NCBI GenBank assembly: GCA_018814465.1
Contig: JAHIZR010000142.1
Location: 1-5,197 of the forward strand
Direction: 5' to 3'
DNA: 5,197 bases
Source of the DNA: a bacterium
GTDB lineage: Bacteria; Electryoneota; RPQS01
How positions within the stretch are numbered: position 1 is the stretch's first letter; every line of letters starts with the position of its first letter. Below the pieces are notes generated by a model. It did no database searches and had not been told where the DNA came from. It saw only the letters and a list, made by a program, of their open reading frames with translations. Shown here piece by piece: positions 1 through 5,197 of the stretch. Position numbers and translations under genes: made by a program.

Positions 1-1
1 T

Positions 2-232
2 CCGTTCAATCCGTCGACGACGATTTCCTTCGATGTGCCAACCCCGGCGGATGTCAGTATTGCAGTCTACGATATTACAGGTCGTGAAGTCGCCGAGTTA
101 ATCAATAGTTCCTTCGGCGCAGGACGGCATCAGCTTAGCTGGAGTTGTCCGGAATGCGCCGCGGGAGTCTATCTGGTCACGATGACGAGCGGCGAGTATC
201 GAGCCGTAACTAAAGCACTTTTCGTAAAGTAA
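2..232 (+). CDS. C-terminal end of a secreted protein with a T9SS type A-like sorting domain (5' partial)
   Basis: The reading frame is open from base 2 to a TAA at 230-232, so only the last 76 residues of a longer protein are present. The visible part begins with PFNPSTTISFDVP and continues with VYDITGREV, a Gly-Arg-His turn and AAGVYLVTM, ending in KALFVK. This order (Pro-Asn-Pro-like box, beta strands, 'VYDxxGREV', 'GxYxV', basic end) is that of the type IX secretion C-terminal sorting domain, which directs proteins across the outer membrane and is then removed or anchored. The catalytic or binding part of the protein lies outside the window, so its function is unknown. A FlgD-like Ig fold is the closest alternative reading of the same beta-rich module. 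A Cys-x2-Cys (CPEC) sits just before the GVYLV strand. The next gene starts 22 nt downstream, but shared transcription is not proven. Confidence 0.85.
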   Translation, partial: PFNPSTTISFDVPTPADVSIAVYDITGREVAELINSSFGAGRHQLSWSCPECAAGVYLVTMTSGEYRAVTKALFVK

Positions 233-242
233 AACCTCTTTT

Positions 243-247
243 AGGAG
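243..247 (+). promoter_or_regulatory. Shine-Dalgarno AGGAG deciding a TTG start
   Basis: AGGAG ends 7 nt before the TTG at 255. The first in-frame ATG is codon 18, which lies after the nucleotide-binding glycine motif, so starting there would destroy the fold. The ribosome site and the protein motif therefore both support TTG as the start codon. Confidence 0.8.
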
Positions 248-254
248 CCAGCGA

Positions 255-1127
255 TTGCGCAAGATCATCATTATCGGAGCCGATGGACAGTTGGGTACCG
301 ATCTGATGATCGAGCTTGAAAAACGAAACGATCTGCAAAGTGTCGGATCGACAATCGCCGATCTGGATGTCACGGATTTCGAGGGAGTTCGCAAACGGCT
401 GACGGCGGAAGCTCCCGATATTGTCGTGAATACCGCCGCCTATCACCGGGTGGATGAAGTGGAAACGAATGCCGCGAAGGCCTTTCTGGTCAACGTCGAA
501 GCGGTTTTTAATATGGCGAAGGTCTGCGGCGAGTTGAACTGCGCGTTGGCGCATTTCTCCACCGATTACGTTTTCGGCGGACCGCCGGAAGAGATGCCAT
601 ACATCGAATCGGATTGCCCGCGACCTGAAAGCATCTACGCAGTCTCGAGGCTGGCCGGGGAATATGTCATCGAGCCGTATTGCGAGAAGCATTTCGTGAT
701 TCGAAGCTGCGGCCTGTACGGTCATGCCGGACCGATGGGCAAGAGCAGTAATTTCGTGGAAACAATGCTGAAGCTGGCACAGAGCGGGAAACCGATCCGC
801 GTCGTGAACGATCAGCGCTGCACGCCGACCTTCACCAGACACTTGGCGCAGAAAGTCATCGAGCTTGTCACGAGCGACAAGTACGGACTCTTCCACATGA
901 CCAATACCGGCGACTGCACATGGTACGAATTCGCGAAAAAAATATTTGAACTTGCCGGAGTGGAAGCGGATTTGTCGCCCTGCACGACAGCCGAATACCC
1001 GACACCGGCGAAACGCCCGGCTTATTCGGTGCTTGACAATATGGCGCTGCGCAATCACGGCTTCGCCGATCTGCCGCACTGGCACGACGCACTGGCCGAA
1101 TATCTCCGGGACCGAAAAACAAAATAA
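255..1127 (+). CDS. rfbD: dTDP-4-dehydrorhamnose reductase family protein (RmlD/RfbD), extended SDR
   Basis: RmlD uses NAD(P)H to reduce dTDP-4-dehydro-L-rhamnose to dTDP-L-rhamnose in the cytoplasm, the last step in making the rhamnose donor for surface polysaccharides. The 290 residues match the usual family length. The N-terminal Rossmann motif GADGQLG is at 8-14, followed by NTAAYHRVDEVE at 59-70 (family: N-A-A-A-Y-x-x-V-D-x-x-E), STDYVF at 102-107 with the catalytic Thr103, DQRCTPT at 186-192 (family: DQ-x-G-x-P-T) and RPAYSVLDN at 254-262. Two positions differ from the usual pattern: the YxxxK motif reads Tyr128-Ala-Val-Ser-Arg132, with Arg where the catalytic Lys is expected, and Gly108 replaces the common Asp after STDYVF. 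The start is TTG, set by AGGAG at 243-247. secG follows after 27 nt. The family assignment is firm. The exact substrate is less sure, because related SDR proteins, including regulatory MAT2B-like ones, share the same motifs and no other rhamnose gene (rfbA, rfbB, rfbC) is in view. Confidence 0.85.
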   Translation: MRKIIIIGADGQLGTDLMIELEKRNDLQSVGSTIADLDVTDFEGVRKRLTAEAPDIVVNTAAYHRVDEVETNAAKAFLVNVEAVFNMAKVCGELNCALAHFSTDYVFGGPPEEMPYIESDCPRPESIYAVSRLAGEYVIEPYCEKHFVIRSCGLYGHAGPMGKSSNFVETMLKLAQSGKPIRVVNDQRCTPTFTRHLAQKVIELVTSDKYGLFHMTNTGDCTWYEFAKKIFELAGVEADLSPCTTAEYPTPAKRPAYSVLDNMALRNHGFADLPHWHDALAEYLRDRKTK

Positions 1128-1154
1128 AACTCATTCACAGATAGAAACCCAACC

Positions 1155-1598
1155 ATGCTGTTAGGAATTTTACTTGTTATCCAAGTGCTGATCTCGATCT
1201 TCTTAGTGATCGTGATCCTGCTGCAAAGCTCAAAGGGCGGCGGACTGGCCGGTATCGCCGGCGGACTGACGTCATCCACCGTTTTCGGCGGACGAGGCGC
1301 AGCCAACTTTTTAACTAAAGCGACAACGGTGCTCGCGACGCTGTTTTTCATCAATTGTCTGGGCATGGCGGCGCTGACCGCCCATACGGACGAAGCGGCG
1401 ATGTCGGTCACACAGCAGGCTGTACGCTCGGAAACGGCGACTAGCCCGGTGCCGCAAATCCCCGGCGGCCAGACCATCAACACGGAAACGGCTCCCGCAC
1501 AAGGAACTCCGGCTCCTGCGACCACTACGGCTGAACAACCGGCAACCCAACCCACAGAGACGGAGCCTCCCGCGGAATCGTCAGGCGGCGGGAATTAG
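1155..1598 (+). CDS. secG: Preprotein translocase subunit SecG with an extended Pro/Thr/Ala-rich tail
   Basis: SecG is the small accessory subunit of the SecYEG inner-membrane channel and aids SecA-driven protein export. The protein starts with a hydrophobic helix at about 2-23, followed by LLQSSKGGGLAGIAGG at 22-37. That is the conserved SecG loop (family: LLQ-x-x-KGGGL-x-x-x-x-GG). A second helix lies at about 56-74. Residues 75-147 form a low-complexity tail rich in Thr, Pro, Ala, Glu and Gln that ends in SSGGGN. By the known E. coli topology the tail should lie on the periplasmic side. At 147 residues it is longer than E. coli SecG (110). There is no strong Shine-Dalgarno before the ATG, only purine-rich bases around 1139-1147. 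The 27-nt gap from the reductase gene suggests read-through from it. No clear terminator follows the TAG, so transcription may continue into the tRNA. Confidence 0.93.
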   Translation: MLLGILLVIQVLISIFLVIVILLQSSKGGGLAGIAGGLTSSTVFGGRGAANFLTKATTVLATLFFINCLGMAALTAHTDEAAMSVTQQAVRSETATSPVPQIPGGQTINTETAPAQGTPAPATTTAEQPATQPTETEPPAESSGGGN

Positions 1599-1628
1599 CA
1601 GAAAAAACTCGCATTCAATCGAGTAATT

Positions 1629-1637
1629 TGCTATATT
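1629..1637 (+). promoter_or_regulatory. Candidate extended -10 promoter for the tRNA-Leu gene
   Basis: TGCTATATT combines an extended -10 TG with a TATATT hexamer (1632-1637), 58 nt before the mature tRNA 5' end. About 17 nt upstream there is only a poor -35 (around 1609-1614), which an extended -10 promoter can tolerate. A start near 1644 would give a 5' leader of roughly 50 nt for RNase P to remove. The call rests on sequence only. Sigma-factor preferences in this lineage are unknown. Confidence 0.4.
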
Positions 1638-1695
1638 CACACCCGTCGAATGATTGATCCGGCAGTGAATCGCGGATGCTGATTCTTGCCTCGAT

Positions 1696-1781
1696 GCCCG
1701 AGTGGTGAAATTGGTAGACACACTATCTTGAGGGGGTAGCGCTCACAAGGCGTGCCGGTTCGAATCCGGCCTCGGGCACCA
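1696..1781 (+). tRNA. tRNA-Leu, anticodon GAG, CCA encoded
   Basis: The acceptor stem GCCCGAG (1696-1702) pairs with CTCGGGC (1771-1777), followed by discriminator A1778 and an encoded CCA (1779-1781). The D-loop contains the usual TTGGTAGA. The anticodon stem CTATC (1723-1727) pairs with GGTAG (1735-1739) and encloses the loop TTGAGGG, so positions 34-36 read GAG (1730-1732), which decodes CUC and CUU leucine codons. The long class II variable arm is present: CGCT (1740-1743) pairs with GGCG (1749-1752), including one T-G pair. The T stem GCCGG/CCGGC (1754-1758 and 1766-1770) holds the loop TTCGAAT. All stems are intact, so the gene looks functional. It lies 97 nt after secG and just before a strong terminator. 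Confidence 0.97.
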
Positions 1782-1792
1782 ATTGTTTCTGC

Positions 1793-1822
1793 AACCCTGC
1801 GCTCATTCTGCGCAGGGTTTTT
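1793..1822 (+). terminator. Intrinsic terminator after tRNA-Leu
   Basis: A perfect 10-bp stem (AACCCTGCGC at 1793-1802 with GCGCAGGGTT at 1810-1819) closes a 7-nt loop. A run of five T (1818-1822), partly inside the stem, completes a rho-independent terminator. It begins 11 nt after the CCA end and separates the secG-tRNA unit from the transporter gene. Confidence 0.9.
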
Positions 1823-1840
1823 CGCTCTGCCGTACGTTAA

Positions 1841-1870
1841 TAACACAGAACTATTTGCTTTCGATATAGT
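1841..1870 (+). promoter_or_regulatory. Weak candidate promoter of the transporter gene
   Basis: TATAGT at 1865-1870 resembles a -10 box, with TAACAC at 1841-1846 as a poor -35 at 18-nt spacing. A promoter is expected here because a strong terminator lies just upstream and the transporter ATG is at 1900. The individual boxes are weak, so the position is tentative. Confidence 0.25.
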
Positions 1871-1899
1871 AACGCTTAGCTGTTGAAGAGATTTCTATT

Positions 1900-4248
1900 A
1901 TGAACCTAATACGCAGCATCACCGGCAACGGCGGCGGTCACGGCTTCGGGACTGCTCCTGTCTTTCTGGCGGCGATCAGCACGATCCTCGGCGCGATCTT
2001 ATTCCTGCGCTTCGGCTATGCGGTCGGCAATGTCGGCTTGGCCGGAGCCGTAGCGATTGTGCTGCTCGGCCATGCAATCACGATTCCCACCGGATTGGCT
2101 GTCGCTGAAATTGCCACTAACCTGAAAGTGGAAGGCGGCGGCGAGTATTATATCGTCAGCCGTTCTTTCGGCCAGACCGTCGGCGGCGCGATCGGGATTT
2201 CGCTTTATTTTTCGCAGGCGATTTCCATTGCATTCTACTTAATTGCGTTCGCTGAAGCGTTTCGACCGTTGTTCCCGTGGATTCAGGCGCAGTGGGGATT
2301 TATTCCGGACGTGCGCATGGTCTCCGTGCCGGCGGCGATCCTGCTGTCAATTCTGATTATCAAGAAGGGGGCGAATCTTGGTGTAACCGCGCTGTGGGCT
2401 GTCGTGGCGATTCTGGCGGTAGCGCTCGGCATGTTCTTTTTAGGCCGACCGACCATCAATGCTCCCACGGATTTGCCGCTAATGGAATATGTCGAAGATC
2501 ATAGAAGCTTCTTTCTGGTGTTCGCGATTATCTTTCCGGCGTTCACCGGCATGACCGCGGGCGTGGGGTTGTCCGGCGATCTGCGCAATCCAAGGCGGTC
2601 GATTCCGCTGGGAACGATTACCGCCACATTGGTCGGTTTGATTGTCTATATCTTTATCGTAGTGAAACTGGCAGCCAGCGCATCTGCCGAAGAACTCGCC
2701 ACCGATCAATTCGTGATGAGCCAAATCGCGGTTTGGGGACCGATTATTCCGATCGGATTAGCGGCGGCAACGATTTCTTCCGCCATCGGTTCGATTATGG
2801 TCGCGCCGCGCACGCTGCAAGCGCTGTCCGGGGATGGAATCCTGCCGGTGAAACTGTGGAATCAAACGCTCGCCGCGGGAAAGGGCGATTCCAACGAACC
2901 GGTTAACGCGACGATTTTTACGTCGCTGATCGTGCTGGCATTCGTTTCACTGGGGAATGTCGACTTCGTGGCACAGATCATCAGTATGTTCTTCATGATT
3001 ACTTACGGCGCGCTGTGCTTGATCAGCTTTTTGGAGCATTTCGCGGGCAATCCCTCCTATCGCCCCACTTTTCGCACAAGATGGTACCTGTCCTTCATCG
3101 GCGCGGCGGCATCCTTTATCATCATGTTCCAGATGAGTCCGGGCTATGCGGCGCTGGCGGTGCTGGCGATGATCCTGATTTATCTCGGTCTGAAACGGAC
3201 TCGACAGGGAGAACGAGACCTGACAGCAGTGATAAAAGGTGTGCTGTTTCAGATGACCCGGCAATTGCAAGTCGCTATTCAGAAGAAGAGCGCCGCCGTG
3301 GATATGAATAACTGGCGGCCTTCGTTCATCGCGATCTCGCGACATTCGCTGGAACGCATCTCCACCTTCGATTTACTGCGCTGGATTTCACACTGGTATG
3401 GTTTCGGAACTTATATTCACTTCATCGAAGGACAGCTTTCCGTTGACAGCGTGAAAAATGCATCCACTGTTCTGAAACGGCTGATCTCGCAGACGCAAGC
3501 CAGCGAAGCCAGCGTTTATGTCGATACGACGATCTCGCCGGACTTCAAGTCGGCGGTCAGTCAGATCGTGCAGATTCCGGGTGTGTCAGGGATGGAGAAC
3601 AACAGCATTCTCTTCGGTTATGACAGCGAGCACGAGGAAGACATCGAAGATATCGTGGAAAGCTGCAAGTCCGCCGCGTTCGTGGGCTATAATGTCTGCG
3701 TTTTGCGCACATCGGACCGGCACTTCGGCTATCGCAGCAGTATTCATATCTGGCTGACGGAGGGTGATCTCCGCAATGCCGCTTTGATGATTATTCTCGC
3801 CTATATCATCGCCGGACATAAAGACTGGAAGGGCTGCGAGATCAAGCTGTTCGCCGCGTTTCATCATACCGAGGTCGCCAAGCAGGTGCGCCGACTGAAT
3901 CAGCTTGTGTCGGAAGGACGGATTCCAATTTCGGTCAAGAACGTGCAGCGCGTCCCCTACAGCGAGGAAGAACCGATTGATCAATTGGTGCTGGAACATT
4001 CCGAAATGGCCGACTTGGTAATCGCGGGACTTTCGCTGAAGAAAATGATTCGGGACAAAGGGCGTTTCCTGAAGCATTTCACCGGCAATCAGGATGTATT
4101 GTTCGTGCGCGCGGGACAGGACATTTTGATCGCTCCCAAGGAAGCACGCGAACCATCAGCGCAGCCGGAGCCGGAAGCGCCTGCGACCATGAAGGATGAT
4201 GATAACTATACGGAAGAGAATAGTGTTAACCCGCCGGGGCAGGATTGA
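1900..4248 (+). CDS. Cation-chloride cotransporter (SLC12)-family / APC-fold membrane transporter
   Basis: This 782-residue inner-membrane protein matches prokaryotic members of the SLC12 family, which couple chloride movement to potassium and in some branches sodium. The membrane core (about 18-431) shows twelve likely helices, roughly 18-45, 46-72, 94-122, 139-156, 158-183, 201-222, 236-258, 276-302, 336-355, 356-380, 394-411 and 412-431. Signature stretches are ILGAILFLRFGYAVG in helix 1, GGGEYYIVSRS at 79-89, FPAFTG at 212-217 with SGDLRNP at 225-231, and TISSAIGS at 291-298 with APRTLQALSGD at 302-312. Pro213/Thr216 and Ser293-Ser294 match the potassium and sodium sites described for Na-K-Cl cotransporters. 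The large glycosylated loop of animal proteins is absent. Residues 432-744 form a soluble domain beginning near NWRP (471-474), with IHIW at 615-618 and DLVIAGLSL at 705-713, like the SLC12 C-terminal domain. The last ~38 residues are Pro/Glu/Asp-rich and probably disordered. GAAGAG at 1885-1890 is a plausible ribosome site 9 nt before the ATG. The gene stands alone between two terminators. Family is firm. Transported ions are inferred, and an amino-acid permease role is the main alternative. Confidence 0.88.
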   Translation: MNLIRSITGNGGGHGFGTAPVFLAAISTILGAILFLRFGYAVGNVGLAGAVAIVLLGHAITIPTGLAVAEIATNLKVEGGGEYYIVSRSFGQTVGGAIGISLYFSQAISIAFYLIAFAEAFRPLFPWIQAQWGFIPDVRMVSVPAAILLSILIIKKGANLGVTALWAVVAILAVALGMFFLGRPTINAPTDLPLMEYVEDHRSFFLVFAIIFPAFTGMTAGVGLSGDLRNPRRSIPLGTITATLVGLIVYIFIVVKLAASASAEELATDQFVMSQIAVWGPIIPIGLAAATISSAIGSIMVAPRTLQALSGDGILPVKLWNQTLAAGKGDSNEPVNATIFTSLIVLAFVSLGNVDFVAQIISMFFMITYGALCLISFLEHFAGNPSYRPTFRTRWYLSFIGAAASFIIMFQMSPGYAALAVLAMILIYLGLKRTRQGERDLTAVIKGVLFQMTRQLQVAIQKKSAAVDMNNWRPSFIAISRHSLERISTFDLLRWISHWYGFGTYIHFIEGQLSVDSVKNASTVLKRLISQTQASEASVYVDTTISPDFKSAVSQIVQIPGVSGMENNSILFGYDSEHEEDIEDIVESCKSAAFVGYNVCVLRTSDRHFGYRSSIHIWLTEGDLRNAALMIILAYIIAGHKDWKGCEIKLFAAFHHTEVAKQVRRLNQLVSEGRIPISVKNVQRVPYSEEEPIDQLVLEHSEMADLVIAGLSLKKMIRDKGRFLKHFTGNQDVLFVRAGQDILIAPKEAREPSAQPEPEAPATMKDDDNYTEENSVNPPGQD

Positions 4249-4284
4249 GCCTTAGTTTTTCGATTGCTTCATTACAATAGCTGC

Positions 4285-4316
4285 AAGAGGACGTATTTAT
4301 ACTGCGTCCTCTTTTT
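4285..4316 (+). terminator. Intrinsic terminator after the transporter gene
   Basis: A 9-bp perfect stem (AAGAGGACG at 4285-4293 with CGTCCTCTT at 4305-4313) encloses an 11-nt loop and runs into TTTTT (4312-4316). It lies 36 nt after the transporter stop codon and closes that transcription unit. Confidence 0.9.
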
Positions 4317-4511
4317 CTTCTGCATAAATAGCAATTAGTGTATTATCGGACACTAAACCTATAATATATTATCGCTTATTAATCATGCTCGACACAAACG
4401 ATAAAAACCTGTACTGACCCAATGATTGTTGTAAACGCTAATATCATGGCTTATCTTATTAGTTACGTCTAAGTATCCTTAGCGACTTGGTTTATCAGGC
4501 AGAGAATTATC
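4317..4511. other. AT-rich intergenic region upstream of the repeat-protein gene
   Basis: This stretch has no convincing open frame or RNA gene. It is clearly more AT-rich than the genes to its left. It must hold the promoter of the gene at 4512, since a terminator lies just upstream, but no box pair stands out. TTGTTG at 4426-4431 with TTATCT at 4451-4456 has a 19-nt spacer and is the best weak candidate. Confidence 0.4.
4341..4374. repeat. Pair of direct repeats TATTATCG
   Basis: TATTATCG occurs at 4341-4348 and again at 4367-4374, with start-to-start spacing of 26 nt in AT-rich sequence. Such spacing would place two sites on nearby helical faces, as for a binding protein. Two 8-mers in AT-rich DNA can also arise by chance, so this is only a descriptive entry. 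Confidence 0.3.
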
Positions 4512-5197
4512 ATGAAAGATTCATTCGCGCGATTCTTATTAATCCCGTTATTAACGGTACTCATTTCAGTAATAATCTTCACCCAGACTGCAAAGGCGGC
4601 GCCCACTTTTTCCATGATACAAATTACCGGAGTTAATAATCCCCGGAATGTTCATGCCGCGGACATGAACGGCGACGGTGTCAAGGATATTATCGGCACT
4701 GCGTATGGTACGGCTGATATTTACTGGTGGGAATATGTTGCAGCCACCAATTCCTTTACGCCGCACCTTGTCGCTGATTTGTTCACTGGCTCATATGCTG
4801 TTTATGGTGCTGATTTGGATGGCGACGAAGACATGGATATCATTGCTACCAGCGCGAACTCGCCGGGAGCGATTCGCTGGTGGGAAAACCTCGATGATGG
4901 GACTTCTTTTATAGAGCATTCAATCACAGAGGCTTTCAGCGGCGCCTCATCAGTACAGGTGATGGATATAGATGGGGATGAGGATTTGGATGTGCTTGCG
5001 TCAGCTTACGACGCGGATGATATTGCCTGGTGGGAGAATGACGGCAGCCAGAACTTCAGCGCGCATACGATTACCGGCAGCTTCGACGGTGCCCGGGGCG
5101 CCTTTGCGATAGATTTAGATGATGATGGCGATATGGATGTACTTGGCGCGGCTGAATATGCCGACGATATCGCCTGGTGGGAAAACGACGGCAGCCA
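4512..5197 (+). CDS. Exported VCBS/FG-GAP-type repeat protein (3' partial)
   Basis: The frame is open from the ATG at 4512 to the window edge, giving 228 full codons. Residues 1-30 look like a signal peptide: Lys2 and Arg7, a hydrophobic core at about 8-23, then an Ala-Lys-Ala-Ala cleavage region near 27-30. The mature part repeats a unit with an acidic calcium-type loop: DMNGDGVKD at 51-59, DLDGDEDMD at 101-109, DIDGDEDLD at 152-160 and DLDDDGDMD at 201-209. Each loop is followed by two short hydrophobic strands and a Trp-Trp-Glu at 72-74, 123-125, 173-175 and 222-224. Spacing is 49-51 residues. This is the pattern of VCBS/FG-GAP repeats, which fold as blades of a calcium-binding beta-propeller on secreted or surface proteins. 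The role may be adhesion or carbohydrate or polymer binding, but nothing here fixes a ligand. A C-terminal sorting domain like that at the left edge would be expected beyond the window. AGAGA at 4501-4505 is a weak ribosome site. Leucine codons are unlike those of secG: none of 13 is CTG. Confidence 0.85.
   Translation, partial: MKDSFARFLLIPLLTVLISVIIFTQTAKAAPTFSMIQITGVNNPRNVHAADMNGDGVKDIIGTAYGTADIYWWEYVAATNSFTPHLVADLFTGSYAVYGADLDGDEDMDIIATSANSPGAIRWWENLDDGTSFIEHSITEAFSGASSVQVMDIDGDEDLDVLASAYDADDIAWWENDGSQNFSAHTITGSFDGARGAFAIDLDDDGDMDVLGAAEYADDIAWWENDGS
4662..5197 (+). repeat. Four tandem coding repeats of about 150 bp (last one cut)
   Basis: Repeat units begin at the acidic loop codons at 4662, 4812, 4965 and 5112, with periods of 150, 153 and 147 bp. 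Conservation rises toward the right: 5019-5050 and 5166-5197 match at 29 of 32 bases, and all three differences are synonymous third-position changes. The first unit is the most divergent, with DIYWWEYV in place of DIAWWEND. Confidence 0.8.

Noticed and set aside
210..1085. Long minus-strand open frame (291 codons) opposite the reductase gene
   Set aside because: It is antisense to a gene with clear family motifs. Its translation is rich in Arg, His and Gln with no recognisable domain, as expected from a codon-bias shadow.
1055..1555. Minus-strand open frame opposite secG
   Set aside because: It overlaps the whole conserved core of secG, and its Val/Ala/Ser-rich product mirrors secG codons.
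1607..1624. Possible terminator after secG (ACTCG with CGAGT, 8-nt loop)
   Set aside because: The stem is only 5 bp and the following AATTT is not a real T-tract, so transcription may well continue into the tRNA.
3586..4077. Minus-strand open frame inside the transporter gene
   Set aside because: It lies opposite the conserved C-terminal domain of the transporter and has no ribosome site or family motif of its own.
4566..4766. Short minus-strand open frame opposite the repeat protein
   Set aside because: The plus-strand frame has a signal peptide and four regular repeats. The antisense frame has neither support nor context.
4662..5197. CRISPR-like array suspected from regular spacing
   Set aside because: The period is about 150 bp, the units are in frame and coding, and they form calcium-loop protein repeats. 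There is no short repeat-spacer structure.
1..5197. Mobile element, attachment site at the tRNA 3' end, or defence system
   Set aside because: No transposase, integrase, terminal inverted repeats or repeat of the tRNA 3' end was seen. The tRNA is followed directly by its terminator.

Overview
No clearly novel system is visible in this window. It reads as ordinary chromosomal DNA from a Gram-negative-type bacterium with a Sec pathway and probably a type IX secretion system (T9SS). The T9SS-style C-terminal sorting domain at the left edge, and a repeat-rich secreted protein at the right edge, fit the Bacteroidota/FCB group or related candidate phyla (Zixibacteria, Marinimicrobia, Latescibacterota and similar). 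That placement is inferred from style alone. No marker gene here fixes the taxonomy.

Left part (1-1598, all + strand). The tail of a secreted protein ends in a sorting domain. After 22 nt comes a sugar-nucleotide reductase of the RmlD family, which starts at TTG behind a good Shine-Dalgarno. After another 27 nt comes secG, a subunit of the Sec translocase. The close spacing allows rfbD and secG to be co-transcribed. RmlD would supply dTDP-L-rhamnose for surface polysaccharide, and SecG aids protein export.

Middle (1599-1822). A tRNA-Leu with anticodon GAG and an encoded CCA end lies between a candidate extended -10 promoter and a strong intrinsic terminator. The order secG then tRNA-Leu(GAG) is the same as secG-leuU in Escherichia coli.

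Centre (1823-4316). A 782-residue membrane transporter of the cation-chloride cotransporter (SLC12) family has a twelve-helix APC-fold core and a large soluble C-terminal domain. It is a single-gene unit closed by a second clear terminator. Its helix-6 and helix-8 motifs resemble the potassium site and the sodium site of Na-K-Cl cotransporters.

Right part (4317-5197). An AT-rich intergenic stretch of about 190 nt leads into a gene cut by the window edge. It encodes an exported protein with a signal peptide and four calcium-loop (VCBS/FG-GAP type) repeats of 49-51 residues, each with a Trp-Trp pair. Its codon use differs from the genes to its left. The points most worth a second look are the Tyr-x3-Arg in the reductase where the family has Tyr-x3-Lys, the ion-site signature of the transporter, the secG-tRNA synteny, and the diverging tandem repeats at the right edge.
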